Assembly (NCBI RefSeq): GCF_015645385.1
Contig: NZ_JADOET010000009.1
Coordinates: forward strand, 62,001-126,000
Direction: 5' to 3'
Length of the DNA stretch: 64,000 nucleotides
Source of the DNA: Winogradskyella marina
GTDB lineage: Bacteria; Bacteroidota; Bacteroidia; Flavobacteriales; Flavobacteriaceae
Positions 35,029 through 45,391 of this stretch are shown one piece after another. The notes below the pieces were generated by a model. The model had not been told where the DNA came from, made no database searches, and saw only the letters and a list, made by a program, of their open reading frames with translations. The translations under genes were made by a program, and so were the position numbers. The first letter of the stretch is position 1. The number at the start of each line of letters is the position of its first letter.

Positions 35029-36174
35029 ATGAAACAGGTTTATTTAGATAACGCAGCAACTACAGCTTTGCGACCAGAAGTGGTTGACCGTATGACGCAA
35101 GTACTAAAAGATACTTACGGAAATGCGTCATCTACACACAGTTTTGGGCGTTCGTCAAAGGCGCTTTTAGAACAATGTAGAAAAAACATAGCCGCTCATT
35201 TTAATGTTTCTGCTTTAGAAATTGTGTTTACATCAGGAGGAACAGAAGCAGATAATTTAGCTTTGCGAAGTGCCGTTAGAGACCTAGGAGTCACAGATAT
35301 TATAACGTCTAAAATTGAACATCATGCCGTTTTACATACAGTTGAGCAGTTGCAAAAGGAGTACCAAGTTACACTACACTATGTGGATTTAGATGATTGT
35401 GGTCTGGTAAATTACACACACTTAGAACAGCTATTGCAATCTGCCAACCAACCGTTAGTTAGCTTAATGCACATTAACAATGAAGTTGGTAATATTTTAG
35501 ATATCGAAAATGTAGCCAAACTATGTAAAACTCATAATGCTATATTTCATTCAGATATGGTGCAATCTGTAGGCCATTACAAAATAGATTTAAAGGAAAT
35601 TCCTATCGATTTTATGGCAGCAAGTGCACATAAATTCCATGGCCCAAAAGGTGTTGGATTTTGTTTTATACGAAAAGAGTCAGGTTTAAAACCTTTAATT
35701 TTTGGAGGCGAGCAGGAGAGAGGCTATAGAGCAGGAACGGAATCTATCCATAATATTGTAGGTATGGATGAAGCTTTAAAAATAGCCTATACCAATCTTG
35801 ATGAAGATAAAAAATACGTTTCGGACTTAAAAGACTATTTCATTCAGCAAATAAAAACACATTTACCTGAGGCTAGTTTTAACGGGAGTTGTGAAACTGT
35901 TGAAAATAGCACATACACTTTAGTAAATGTCTGTTTGCCTATAGCACCGGCAAAAGCTCCGATGTTACAGTTTCAACTCGATTTAAAAGGTATTGCATGC
36001 TCAAAAGGGAGTGCTTGTCAAAGTGGAAGTAGCCAACAGTCGCATGTGTTATCTGCATTTTTAAGCGAAGAGCAACTAAAACAACCTTCTGTCCGTTTTT
36101 CGTTCAGTATTTATAATACGAAAGAAGAGTTGGATTATGTAGTATCAGTTTTAAAGAAGTTTGTTAATTCTTAA
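35029..36174 (+). CDS. Cysteine desulfurase (NifS/IscS-type)
   Basis: 381 aa PLP enzyme. It takes sulfur from cysteine for iron-sulfur or tRNA thiolation. VYLDNAATTALRPEV opens the protein; TSGGTEADNLAL (about 70-81), HINNEVGN (about 149) and the PLP lysine in ASAHKFHGPKGVGF (about 202) follow. The catalytic Cys lies in SKGSACQSGSSQQSHVL (about 325-341). No iscU or sufE neighbour is seen. Its end overlaps the converging T9SS gene by 11 bp. Confidence 0.93.
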   Translation: MKQVYLDNAATTALRPEVVDRMTQVLKDTYGNASSTHSFGRSSKALLEQCRKNIAAHFNVSALEIVFTSGGTEADNLALRSAVRDLGVTDIITSKIEHHAVLHTVEQLQKEYQVTLHYVDLDDCGLVNYTHLEQLLQSANQPLVSLMHINNEVGNILDIENVAKLCKTHNAIFHSDMVQSVGHYKIDLKEIPIDFMAASAHKFHGPKGVGFCFIRKESGLKPLIFGGEQERGYRAGTESIHNIVGMDEALKIAYTNLDEDKKYVSDLKDYFIQQIKTHLPEASFNGSCETVENSTYTLVNVCLPIAPAKAPMLQFQLDLKGIACSKGSACQSGSSQQSHVLSAFLSEEQLKQPSVRFSFSIYNTKEELDYVVSVLKKFVNS

Positions 36175-37975
36175 CCAGAATCTTTTGAGATTTTGTTGTT
36201 GTACTGTTGTCTGTCACTATATTCACAACATAAACACCATCACTGATACCATAGGTAGATAAATTATATTGTGCTTTAACAGCATCGTAATCTACTTTTA
36301 AGATTTGTTTTCCTGCCACATCAAAAATTTCAACGGACTTAATATCTAAGCTATTTGGGTTTTGAACTGAAAGTTGATGGTTGTTATTGTCCTGAAAAAC
36401 ATTTAAAGATGTGACATCGAATTCATCAATGCCTAAAGTGCTTTCAGTTGCAAAAACAATTTCAAAACGGTCTGTATAGTTGCCTGGTTCTATATTTAAT
36501 TCATAATCTAAACTTCTTAAATTAGTATAAGAATCATTGTGTTTATCATGAATGTAAATACCTTGTGCTGCATCAAAATTCTGAATGTCAAAAATTCTAA
36601 AGCGTAACGGTTGTTGTTGCTCAATGTCTATTGATAATGGGATTACTAGAGTTTCTTCAAAAGGAAACGCCTGAGCAGAATACACCTTTTCGTCTAACGA
36701 AAAATAGGCGTCTGAGTTATAGCTTTCTGTTCGGATTAATTCTAATCCATAATCAAATCCGGCCGTTGCAGACTCATGAAAATTCAAAATCAATTGTCTT
36801 GTGTATTGTGATTCATCATCAATAAAGTCGACATTAATCCTAAAACGCTTATAGTCTTCAGGTATTATAGAAAGGCCATTGTCTTGGTATTGAATCCCTA
36901 AAGGTTCAGTCGTTTCATTGGTATTAGAATCATTCGTGTTGCTTCTAAAAAAATAACTGTTACCATCCGATTCTTTTACAAATACACGGTGTGCGTTTTT
37001 TGTGTATACTTTTGCTGGTGTTTCAGGAGTGCCGGTAATACCTTCGACCATAAAGCCCTGCCCAATTGGTATGTAACGTAACGCTTGTTTTGTTCCATTG
37101 CTACCAGGTCCAGGAGGTAGATCAAACACATTATCCTGTTCATCATAAGTTTTGAAAACAGCAGGAGTGCTTGTAATCATTCCACCAGCAGCATCTATTG
37201 TAAATAAAGCGTATCCACCAATATAATCTTGTAAAACATGCGAGGGCACATTGCCATCTTGCTCCCAATATTGTAGTGTGCCATTAATGGATGCTTGATT
37301 ATCTGCATCATGAATAAACGCAGCAGAATCCATAGCACTAGGATACGGATTACCAACTAACGTATTTAAACCATTGGCAACATCATTAGAAATTGTCCCA
37401 TTATTTGGTTTACCTCTAAAATCATACAATTGGCTTCCTGTTTCAGCTGTGCCATTGCCTTTCATTGTAAAACCAAGACCTGGTTTAATATCTCCAGAAG
37501 ATCCAACAAAAATCCAATCGATATATTGATCTGATGTTTGATAGGTCCATAACCATCGTTGCGCTATAGACAATGGGCTAGAACTTCCATTGTAACCGCC
37601 AATAAATAGAGCATCTACACTAGATGTTAATCCTGTTGCTTCATCAATTAAATTAACGCGTGCATCTTCATTACCAAAAGCCGCAGAATTATTCCCCACA
37701 GGTGAACACCAATAATTATAGCTCCATTGATTTACAGTTCCTGTTTGATATACGCTTAGTTCACCAAGACCAGAATTTCCAGTCGCTCCATCACCTTGAA
37801 GAAGCTGTGCTTCATCTCTTAGGTATATTTTAGAGTCGGCATCATCAATGTTTACGTCGTCTGTAACAAAAACATATTGGTTTTTTACAAAAATATAGGC
37901 ATCATTTTGTACACTAAGTTGTGCATAAGATATGTAGGAGCTAAGGAGTAATAATGAATAGAGGGATAATTTCAT
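36164..37975 (-). CDS. Large secreted protein with T9SS type A sorting domain
   Basis: 603 aa. Signal peptide (about 1-18, ending SYAQ). The middle carries SYNYWCSPVGN (about 83-93), GYNGSSSPLSIAQRWLWTYQ and GLGFTMKGNG. The end is a T9SS sorting domain (GIDEFDVTSLNVFQDNNN... SDGVYVVNIVTDNSTTTKSQKILVKN). A close relative in the same order of motifs (FSYNYWGSPV, RRWIYSF, GLGFIMKGPG, NPYPSA) is the partial protein at 62166, so these are paralogs of a flavobacterial surface-protein family. Function unknown. Confidence 0.85.
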   Translation of the reverse strand: MKLSLYSLLLLSSYISYAQLSVQNDAYIFVKNQYVFVTDDVNIDDADSKIYLRDEAQLLQGDGATGNSGLGELSVYQTGTVNQWSYNYWCSPVGNNSAAFGNEDARVNLIDEATGLTSSVDALFIGGYNGSSSPLSIAQRWLWTYQTSDQYIDWIFVGSSGDIKPGLGFTMKGNGTAETGSQLYDFRGKPNNGTISNDVANGLNTLVGNPYPSAMDSAAFIHDADNQASINGTLQYWEQDGNVPSHVLQDYIGGYALFTIDAAGGMITSTPAVFKTYDEQDNVFDLPPGPGSNGTKQALRYIPIGQGFMVEGITGTPETPAKVYTKNAHRVFVKESDGNSYFFRSNTNDSNTNETTEPLGIQYQDNGLSIIPEDYKRFRINVDFIDDESQYTRQLILNFHESATAGFDYGLELIRTESYNSDAYFSLDEKVYSAQAFPFEETLVIPLSIDIEQQQPLRFRIFDIQNFDAAQGIYIHDKHNDSYTNLRSLDYELNIEPGNYTDRFEIVFATESTLGIDEFDVTSLNVFQDNNNHQLSVQNPNSLDIKSVEIFDVAGKQILKVDYDAVKAQYNLSTYGISDGVYVVNIVTDNSTTTKSQKILVKN

Positions 37976-38119
37976 AATTCTTAAATTTTGATCTAAAGTA
38001 TAAAGAGCGTACTATAATCTAAAAAGATCTAGCTAGTCAAAATTAATTATATAAATCGGTCTCGCTTTGCTGAATTCATCCAAAAGCATACTCATTTCAT
38101 TCAGAAACAGGACTAAAAT

Positions 38120-40588
38120 CTAAAAACGAGCAGAGAGTCTTATATTAAAGACACGTGGTGTTAGAAAATTTGGAATTGCAAATTGTTGCTTGCTATACAC
38201 ATCTCTCACCCATGTGTTGGTGATAGAATTTTGGTTGTTAAACATATTATAGATTTCAAAACCAATAGACAATTCTTTAAAAGATGCTTTCCATTTAGAC
38301 GTATATTTTTTTTCAGGATTCACTAATTCGTAAGAAATTCCTAAATCGGCACGCCTATAATCGCGCAGTCTAAGTTGATAGTTATAAGGGTCTGCATAAC
38401 TTGGCGAACCACCAGGAACTCCAGTATTATAAACTAAGTTTAAATACATTTTTAAATCTGGCATATTAGGTACATAATCCTGAAACAAGGCACCAAATTT
38501 TAAACGTTGATCTGTTGGCCTAGCAATATAACCACGATCATCTATGTTCTCTTCGGTTTTTAAATAGCCAAAACTAAACCACGACTCTGTGCCTGGAACA
38601 AATTCTCCATTTAACCTTAAGTCTAAACCATAAGCATAAGCCTCCGCATTATTGTCTGCACTATAACGAATTCTAACATTCTCTAAAGTGTAAGGATTAA
38701 CATCCGTCATGCCTTTATAATAAGCTTCGGTGACTAACTTAAAAGGTCTATCCCAAATCCTAAAACTATATTCATTCCCTAAAACAACATGAAACGACTG
38801 TTGCGCTTTTACATTTGGCTGTACGGTTCCTGATGAATCTCGTAGTTCTCTGTAAAAAGGTGGTTGATAATATAATCCAGCTGCAGCCCTAAAGAGCATG
38901 TCTTTATTCCAATTTGGTTTTATGGCAAACTGAGCTCGTGGACTAATTACGGTTTGTGTTTTGCCGTTGCTAATACCATCTCCACCAACGGTCCAACTAT
39001 GTGTTCTTACACCAGCATTATAAAACACTTCGCTGTCATTCCAATTCGTACGTTTACTATATTGTGCAAAAGCCTGAAGTCGGTTAATCTGCACGCGATT
39101 TGTAGCTCTTATATTTTCGAACGCTGTTAAAGGACCTTCAAAAGGTTCGTAAGGTTGTGGATTAGGCTCACTGAAGCGTGGTGGCCGAATTGAAAACCCA
39201 GCGGAATCAATGACTTCATACTCCACTAAACGGTCTCTAATGTCTTCATGTGTGTATTTTACAGACCATTCTATTGTACTTTCATCATCAATTTTATAAT
39301 CACCTCTGTGCTCTGCATTGACAATAAACGCATCTAAATCGTTACGCGCATGTGTGAGTTGCGAGCCAATACCTTCGCTGAATTCAACTTCACCTAAATT
39401 TTCATCTCCAATATTAGTGTTTACTTCACCCAAACGATATTGTGCTAAGATGTCAAAATATTCTTGTTCTGTAGTGTGATATGCCGAAGCCACAAGTTTA
39501 AGCGTTAAGTCATCACTTGCAAAATAATTGGCTTTAAAGGCACCAAAATAGGTTTGATACTGATCTTTTTCTTGGCCATCATAAAACACTAAAAGCGCTA
39601 CAGGATCTTGTAAAGTTCCAAAGTTGGTTTGTCTGTTTTCGGGTTGAAAATTGTATTTGTTTAATGAAATATTTCCCAAGAAATTCAAGTGAAATTTACT
39701 CGAAAAGCGATACGTTAAATAGGTTTGCGCATCTGCAAAAACAGGTTCTACATTTCCTTCAGTTTCAAGACTATTTAATAGTAAGCTATTATCTCTATAA
39801 CGCACACCTGCAATTCCCGAAAATTTTCCATCTTTAGAAACGGTTTCGGCAGTTAGACTTCCACCAAGTAGACTTAAATCAGTTCGTATTCCGAAATCAA
39901 CTGGGTTTCGATATGTGATATCTAAAACAGATGATAATTTATCGCCATACTTCGCTTGAAATCCACCAGCTGAAAAATCGACATTATGTACCATATCAGT
40001 GTTTACAAAACTTAAGCCTTCTTGATTTCCAGAGCGAATTAAGAATGGTCTGTACACTTCAATCTCATTGACGTACACTAAGTTTTCATCAAAATTTCCA
40101 CCACGTACAGAGTATTGTGTACTTAATTCATTTGAAATATTAACTCCTGGTAATGTTTTTAAAATGTTTTCAACACCTGGTTGTGCGCCTTTTATGGTTC
40201 TAATCATCTGAGGAGATATGGACGTAACTCCGTCAACGGATTGTCTGGTATTGGTGTTAATAACGACGGTTGCAATTTGCTCAATATCCATTAACATTAC
40301 AGGATTGTATTCTATTTCTTGCCCATTTTTAAGATTAAATTTTTGTTCTACGCGCTTATGCGAAACATGGGTAAACGTTACAGTAACATCGACTCCGAAA
40401 GGGATTTTAAGTTCGTAAAACCCGTTAGCGTTGGTCGCGGTTCCTTCACTAGTATTTGTGGTAATATTTACACCCTCAATAGGAAAATTACCTTCATCTA
40501 AAATAACACCTCTAATAATTGCTGATTGCGAAAAGGAAAGCCCACTAATAAGTAAGCTGATAATTAGGATAAAATGTAAGCGTTTCAA
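38120..40588 (-). CDS. TonB-dependent receptor with carboxypeptidase-like N-domain
   Basis: 822 aa. Signal peptide (about 1-20) is followed by a CarboxypepD_reg-like domain (about 22-105, IIRGVILDEGNFPIEGVNI). The plug domain starts NTRQSVDGVTSISPQMIRTIKG (about 111) with LPGVNISNELSTQYSVRGGNFDENLVYVN. A 22-strand barrel extends to the end SARF. It should import a siderophore, vitamin or glycan fragment. No SusD partner is adjacent, so a SusC role is less likely. Confidence 0.92.
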   Translation of the reverse strand: MKRLHFILIISLLISGLSFSQSAIIRGVILDEGNFPIEGVNITTNTSEGTATNANGFYELKIPFGVDVTVTFTHVSHKRVEQKFNLKNGQEIEYNPVMLMDIEQIATVVINTNTRQSVDGVTSISPQMIRTIKGAQPGVENILKTLPGVNISNELSTQYSVRGGNFDENLVYVNEIEVYRPFLIRSGNQEGLSFVNTDMVHNVDFSAGGFQAKYGDKLSSVLDITYRNPVDFGIRTDLSLLGGSLTAETVSKDGKFSGIAGVRYRDNSLLLNSLETEGNVEPVFADAQTYLTYRFSSKFHLNFLGNISLNKYNFQPENRQTNFGTLQDPVALLVFYDGQEKDQYQTYFGAFKANYFASDDLTLKLVASAYHTTEQEYFDILAQYRLGEVNTNIGDENLGEVEFSEGIGSQLTHARNDLDAFIVNAEHRGDYKIDDESTIEWSVKYTHEDIRDRLVEYEVIDSAGFSIRPPRFSEPNPQPYEPFEGPLTAFENIRATNRVQINRLQAFAQYSKRTNWNDSEVFYNAGVRTHSWTVGGDGISNGKTQTVISPRAQFAIKPNWNKDMLFRAAAGLYYQPPFYRELRDSSGTVQPNVKAQQSFHVVLGNEYSFRIWDRPFKLVTEAYYKGMTDVNPYTLENVRIRYSADNNAEAYAYGLDLRLNGEFVPGTESWFSFGYLKTEENIDDRGYIARPTDQRLKFGALFQDYVPNMPDLKMYLNLVYNTGVPGGSPSYADPYNYQLRLRDYRRADLGISYELVNPEKKYTSKWKASFKELSIGFEIYNMFNNQNSITNTWVRDVYSKQQFAIPNFLTPRVFNIRLSARF

Positions 40589-40892
40589 ATATTTTGTTTT
40601 TTCTTAGTTAGGTTGAATGGAGGTTTTAGAATTCTAATTTTTTAAACTAATATTCTGCAAACTTCATATTTTTAATTTAATCCAAAAATAACACCCTAAA
40701 GTCCCCTCAAGGGGACAATTTATCGAAGACATATTTTAGGGCTTTTAATCAAAATATTCTCGATTCAATACTAGTAGGTAACTACATTATTAATTTTCTA
40801 AATGTTCAAATCTATACTTAAGGCTTGTTGGCAACTTTTAAGTATCTATGTTTTTTAGTCTAAAAGCGCAAGCCGTCTAAAGACTGTTTTTT
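40589..40892. other. 304-bp spacer holding palindromic repeat D, copy 2
   Basis: GTCCCC-TCAA-GGGGAC (40701-40716) within the element 40691-40722 is the inverted counterpart of 7741-7776. The rest is AT-rich and I see no gene or tRNA. Confidence 0.7.
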
Positions 40893-42581
40893 TTACTTTC
40901 TAAAAAACGTTGCTTCAAATGTAGAACTATTTCCAACATTATCTGTTACAATCAATTTAAATTCGTTCTTAGTATCTTTAACGACATTATCATTAAAATC
41001 GTGTACTAAAGTGTTTGTTTTATAATCGTATTCCATTAAAATCCACTTTCCATTAACGGTTGCTCTATATTTACTAATACCTGTTAGCTCATCTTCGATT
41101 TTAAGTTTGAGGTAGCGATAGTTGCTAATCCATTTTTTATCATGGAAATTGGTTGGTGTAATTTTAGGCGGTTCATTGTCAGTGGCTAAAGCAAAAGTCC
41201 CTAAAGATTTAGTTTTAGCGGTTAAGACATTAGCTTTGCGAGATGTAGATACGTAGTATGGTTTCCAATAGTTTCCGTAATATCTTGCAATATAGAGTTT
41301 GTCTTGATGCTCTGCTTTATAATTACTTAAGTCGTAATTGATGTAAAAGTTTTTCTGCATTGCAATAGTATCATCACCTAAAAAAACGGTGTCCGAACTC
41401 ACTTTAAAATCTATATAAGAATCGTCATATAAAGTGTTTTGGTAGAAGTCAACCGTATAGTTTCCTGCTGTTAATTTGGTCGCTTTATTACTGCTAACAA
41501 ATGATTTTTTAGACAGATCCAAAATACTATCTCTCTCAATAGTTTCAAGTTTTCCGTTTATAGGAACAACCACCCAAGATTCATTACCATGGAAATCTCG
41601 TATTCTCATTTTATAAACCGAAGAGGTACTGTCTTTTATGTGTACATAACCATTATCGTAGGCGTCTTTATAAATACTTAAGGGATTATTTGTTTCAATA
41701 AAAAGTTTTTGAATTTTGGCTTTATTACTTTTAAAATACTCGTAATCAACCATTCGTTTAATGTGTTTGGTTTCATCGAAACTAATGCGTTTAAAATCGA
41801 TTTCTAAACTCTTATTACCATTAAAAAACGTTTGAATATTACTAACTCCATTATTATTAGGAGCATAGTCTAGTTTATCGAAAGAAATGACACCAAAGCC
41901 AACATTACCATAGGCTTCAATTGTTTCTACAGCATAATCTCCGGTTTTTTGAGGAATTAGTCGCAGCGGAACTCTTTTGTTTTTACCATTAATGGTAGCG
42001 TTTTCATCTTTTGGATAAGCGAAAACACCAGAAACATGTGGTGGTTTAGAATCTTTAACTTCCATACCAAAGAGCAACGGATTTAGTGGGCGTTCTTGGT
42101 TGTCTCTAATTTCAAAATGCACATGAGGTCCTCCCGAACTGCCAGTATTTCCTGAAAACGCAATAACTTCATCTGGTTCAATTAACAGTTCTTCACTATG
42201 AGGAAATACTTCGACTTCAAAACTTTCTCTATCGTATTGGCATTGCTTTATATAGTCTTCTAATCGTTTAGAAAATTTCTGAAGGTGTCCGTAAACAGTT
42301 GTGTAACCATTGGGATGTGTTATATAAATCGCTTTTCCGTAACCAAAATGAGAGATTTTTATTCTACTAATGTAACCTTCAGCAGCAGCATATACTTTTA
42401 AACCCTGTCTTTGTTGTGTTTTAATATCCAAACCACCGTGAAAATGCGTTGATCTTAATTCACCAAATGTACCAGAAAGCACCAATGGAATATCTAATGG
42501 ATGGCGAAAATAATCTTGTGGATATTCCGATTGTCCAAACATTGTAAATGAAATTAAAAAAAGGAGCAAAAATTGTTTCAT
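40893..42581 (-). CDS. M23 family metallopeptidase (LytM-type)
   Basis: 562 aa from ATG 42581, which begins a signal peptide (MKQFLLLFLISFTMFGQ); upstream in-frame codons lack one. The LytM domain covers about 30-175: THFHGGLDIKTQ with the first zinc His and Asp, YGKAIYITHPNGYTTVYGHL and PHVHFEIRDN with HxH. This is an intact zinc site for cutting peptidoglycan cross-bridges. The long C-terminal part (about 180-562) is beta-rich and unassigned. It is divergently placed from the zapB-like/zapA genes, which suggests a link to cell-wall division, but this is inference. Confidence 0.9.
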   Translation of the reverse strand: MKQFLLLFLISFTMFGQSEYPQDYFRHPLDIPLVLSGTFGELRSTHFHGGLDIKTQQRQGLKVYAAAEGYISRIKISHFGYGKAIYITHPNGYTTVYGHLQKFSKRLEDYIKQCQYDRESFEVEVFPHSEELLIEPDEVIAFSGNTGSSGGPHVHFEIRDNQERPLNPLLFGMEVKDSKPPHVSGVFAYPKDENATINGKNKRVPLRLIPQKTGDYAVETIEAYGNVGFGVISFDKLDYAPNNNGVSNIQTFFNGNKSLEIDFKRISFDETKHIKRMVDYEYFKSNKAKIQKLFIETNNPLSIYKDAYDNGYVHIKDSTSSVYKMRIRDFHGNESWVVVPINGKLETIERDSILDLSKKSFVSSNKATKLTAGNYTVDFYQNTLYDDSYIDFKVSSDTVFLGDDTIAMQKNFYINYDLSNYKAEHQDKLYIARYYGNYWKPYYVSTSRKANVLTAKTKSLGTFALATDNEPPKITPTNFHDKKWISNYRYLKLKIEDELTGISKYRATVNGKWILMEYDYKTNTLVHDFNDNVVKDTKNEFKLIVTDNVGNSSTFEATFFRK

Positions 42582-42704
42582 ACGAGCAACTATAGATAGC
42601 GAAAATATTAATTTGATGGGGATTTGCAAATTATAAAAACGTATTATTTTTATTAACGGTTTAATTTCGTTGAACTTATAATTTAAAAAAATATATGTAA
42701 AAGA

Positions 42705-42736
42705 ATTGTATTTTTTCATTAGGTATGTTAACTTTG
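42705..42736 (+). promoter_or_regulatory. Promoter of the coiled-coil gene and zapA
   Basis: TTG at 42705-42707 and perfect -7 TAACTTTG at 42729-42736, 21 bp apart. The ATG is at 42761. Confidence 0.6.
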
Positions 42737-42760
42737 TTTCAATAGTATTGAATTGCTGTA

Positions 42761-43051
42761 ATGAGTAAAATAGAAGACATTGTTGATGCATTAGAGAATA
42801 AAATCAGTAAGATTTTACACAAGCAAGAGGTTTTAAAACAAACCAACGCTAAACTCTCAGATCAAATAGAACAACAGCAGCAAAGGCTTTTAGAGCAGCA
42901 AGATGAAATTTCTACTTGGGTAGAAAAACATGATACGCTTAAAATAGCAAATTCAATGCTTGGTAGTGACGAAAATAAACGAGAAACAAAACTCAAAATA
43001 AATGCACTTATTAGAGATATTGACCATTGTATTGGTCAGTTATCGGAATAA
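42761..43051 (+). CDS. Coiled-coil protein, candidate ZapB-like division factor
   Basis: 96 aa, almost entirely helical with heptad hydrophobic positions (SKIEDIVDALENKISKILHKQEVLKQTNAKL). It has no membrane segment. It lies 20 bp before zapA and reads in the same direction. Its length, coiled coil and position resemble the short coiled-coil partners of ZapA such as ZapB, but sequence similarity to ZapB cannot be claimed. Confidence 0.65.
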   Translation: MSKIEDIVDALENKISKILHKQEVLKQTNAKLSDQIEQQQQRLLEQQDEISTWVEKHDTLKIANSMLGSDENKRETKLKINALIRDIDHCIGQLSE

Positions 43052-43071
43052 TATTGTAAATTTAGATTATA

Positions 43072-43359
43072 ATGCCAGAACAATTTAAAATTAAACTTTC
43101 TATTGCAAATAGAGTTTATCCGTTAACGATAAACCCTAACCAAGAAGAAGGTTTACGTAAAGCCACAAAAAAAATTGAGGCAATGATTGGGCAATTTGAG
43201 CAGAATTACTCTGTAAGAGACAAGCAAGATGTTTTGGCCATGTGTGCCTTGCAGTTTGCCGCTCAAGTGGAGCAAAAGTCAATAGATAAAGAGTATGTTA
43301 ATGAAGAAGTTCAGGAAAAGCTAGAAGCTTTAAACGAACTTTTAAATGAGCATATTTAA
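43072..43359 (+). CDS. zapA: Cell division protein ZapA
   Basis: 95 aa. The opening FKIKLSIANRVYPLTINPNQEEGLRKATKKIEAMI and the later DVLAMCALQFAAQVEQKS match the ZapA fold: a small N-terminal strand domain and a C-terminal coiled coil that tetramerises and bundles FtsZ filaments. The neighbouring order zapA, 6S-like RNA, rny is found in many Bacteroidota. Confidence 0.9.
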   Translation: MPEQFKIKLSIANRVYPLTINPNQEEGLRKATKKIEAMIGQFEQNYSVRDKQDVLAMCALQFAAQVEQKSIDKEYVNEEVQEKLEALNELLNEHI

Positions 43360-43388
43360 CTCGTACGTTCTTTAAAATACATAAGGTT

Positions 43389-43599
43389 ACTGCCTACATT
43401 AGTTACATTTTTTGATAAACTCAACAATCAATTCTTTAAAAAGGGTGAGTTTAAGTTGTAAAATCGTGCCGCTAGTGCTGCCTGTGCTGAACTTGTTTCA
43501 GTAAGACAGTATCTCAGGCGGATTTTTGATCAGCTTGTTAGCCCTAAACTTGTTTTTAAGGAGTTTATACAAAACCGATACCTGATGTAGGCTTTTTTT
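43389..43599 (+). ncRNA. ssrS: Candidate 6S RNA
   Basis: The zapA-rny spacer (312 bp) can fold into one long rod of about 200 nt. GCCTACATTAG (43392-43402) pairs with CTGATGTAGGC (43582-43592, one G-U), then ATAAACTC (43415-43422) with GAGTTTAT (43561-43568). GCCTG (43480-43484) pairs with CAGGC (43515-43519), and the apical hairpin is CTGAA-loop-TTCAG (43487-43501). A T-run follows the closing helix (43593-43599). Location between zapA and rny and the rod shape fit the regulator of RNA polymerase holoenzyme. A covariance-model hit is needed to confirm. No ATG-led gene fits here. Confidence 0.65.
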
Positions 43600-43671
43600 A
43601 TACACTGAAGTGATTTAAACTTACCGCAAAAAGAAAAGGTTTAAATAGCTTCACAAAACTAAACATTAAAC

Positions 43672-45249
43672 ATGGACACTAACACAATTTTGTATATTGT
43701 TGGAGGAGTAATATTAGGGGTACTACTAGGATACTTTATAGCTAAATCTTTGGAAAAAGGAAAAGCTTCAAAAATTATTGCAAATGCAGAAAGCGAATCT
43801 AAATCTATTTTAAAACAGGCAAAATCAGATGGAGAATCGTTAAAGAAAGATAAAATACTGCAGGCTAAAGAAAAATTTATTGAGTTAAAATCAGAGCATG
43901 AAAAGGTGATTTTTTCTCGAGATAAAAAAATGGCTGAAGCCGAAAAACGCATTAGAGATAAAGAATCTCAAATTTCTAATGAACTTAGTAAATCTAAAAA
44001 ATCTAACCAATCGCTTGAAGATAAAATAAAAGACTATGATTTTAGATTAGAGTTTTTAGATAAAAAACAAGAAGAAATAGAAAAGGCGCACAAAAGCCAA
44101 ATAAAGCAATTGGAAGTAATTTCGTCTTTATCTGCTGAGGAAGCAAAAAGTCAGTTGGTAGAATCGCTAAAAGAAGAAGCCAAAACAGATGCAATGGCTT
44201 TTATACAAGATCATGTTGAAGAAGCTAAACTAACAGCACAACAAGAGGCGAAGAAAATCATTATAAATACTATTCAACGTATTGGAACAGAAGAAGCCGT
44301 TGATAACTGTGTGTCTGTATTTAATATAGAATCTGATGATGTTAAAGGTCGTATTATCGGTAGAGAAGGTCGAAACATTAGAGCTATTGAAGCCGCAACA
44401 GGTGTTGAGATTATTGTAGATGATACACCAGAAGCAATTATCTTATCTTGTTTTGATTCTGTTAGACGTGAAATTGCACGCTTATCCTTACATAAGTTGG
44501 TAACGGATGGTCGTATTCACCCTGCGCGTATAGAAGAGGTTGTCAGAAAAACTGAGAAACAAATAGAGCAAGAAATTATAGAAGTTGGTAAACGTACGGT
44601 TATCGATTTAGGAATTCATGGTTTACACCCTGAGTTGATTAAAATGGTAGGTCGTATGAAATACCGTTCGTCTTACGGACAAAACCTACTACAACACTCT
44701 CGTGAAGTTGCTAAGCTTTGTGGTGTAATGGCTGCAGAATTAGGGTTAAATCCGAAGTTAGCAAAACGTGCCGGATTATTACACGATATTGGAAAAGTAC
44801 CATCATCTGAAACAGATGTTGAAACACCACACGCTATTTTAGGAATGCAATGGGCAGAAAAACATGGTGAAAAACCAGAAGTTTGTAATGCCATTGGAGC
44901 GCACCATGATGAAATTGAAATGACAACCTTACTGTCGCCAATTATACAAGTGTGTGATGCTATTTCTGGTGCAAGACCAGGCGCAAGACGTCAAGTATTA
45001 GATTCTTATATTCAACGTTTAAAAGACCTAGAAGATGTTGCTTTTGGATTTACTGGGGTAAAGAAAGCGTACGCTATACAAGCAGGTAGAGAACTACGTG
45101 TTATTGTAGAAAGTGAAAAAGTATCCGATGATAAAGCAGCAAGTTTGTCGTTTGAGATTTCTCAAAAAATTCAAACGGATATGACTTATCCTGGTCAAGT
45201 AAAAGTGACTGTAATTAGAGAAACTAGAGCAGTGAATATTGCGAAATAA
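43672..45249 (+). CDS. rny: Ribonuclease Y
   Basis: 525 aa. An N-terminal membrane helix ([19 protein letters not shown], about 6-24) anchors a long charged coiled coil (about 30-200). A KH domain ([26 protein letters not shown], about 224-249) and an HD nuclease domain with LLHDIGKVP (about 364-372) and later [11 protein letters not shown] follow. RNase Y starts mRNA decay at the membrane. It follows zapA and the 6S-like RNA. Confidence 0.96.
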   Translation: MDTNTILYIVGGVILGVLLGYFIAKSLEKGKASKIIANAESESKSILKQAKSDGESLKKDKILQAKEKFIELKSEHEKVIFSRDKKMAEAEKRIRDKESQISNELSKSKKSNQSLEDKIKDYDFRLEFLDKKQEEIEKAHKSQIKQLEVISSLSAEEAKSQLVESLKEEAKTDAMAFIQDHVEEAKLTAQQEAKKIIINTIQRIGTEEAVDNCVSVFNIESDDVKGRIIGREGRNIRAIEAATGVEIIVDDTPEAIILSCFDSVRREIARLSLHKLVTDGRIHPARIEEVVRKTEKQIEQEIIEVGKRTVIDLGIHGLHPELIKMVGRMKYRSSYGQNLLQHSREVAKLCGVMAAELGLNPKLAKRAGLLHDIGKVPSSETDVETPHAILGMQWAEKHGEKPEVCNAIGAHHDEIEMTTLLSPIIQVCDAISGARPGARRQVLDSYIQRLKDLEDVAFGFTGVKKAYAIQAGRELRVIVESEKVSDDKAASLSFEISQKIQTDMTYPGQVKVTVIRETRAVNIAK

Positions 45250-45271
45250 TTAGAATTACATATAAATAATT

Positions 45272-45299
45272 AAAATCCGGTTTTGTACCGGATTTTTTT
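45272..45299 (+). terminator. Terminator after rny
   Basis: Perfect 10-bp stem AAAATCCGGT/ACCGGATTTT around TTTGT with a T tail. Confidence 0.9.
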
Positions 45300-45391
45300 A
45301 TGCCAATTTTCTGACTCAAGATGAAATAATAAATATTATTTTAGGATAGTTATTCCAGAAGAAGTCAAACTAATAGTGACTTAAGTTATAC

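Noticed and set aside
38090..38120. Fourth LytTR-type repeat site (ATTCAGAAACAG)
   Set aside because: Only a single half is present; no second AGA core at 21 bp and no -7 box at 35 bp.
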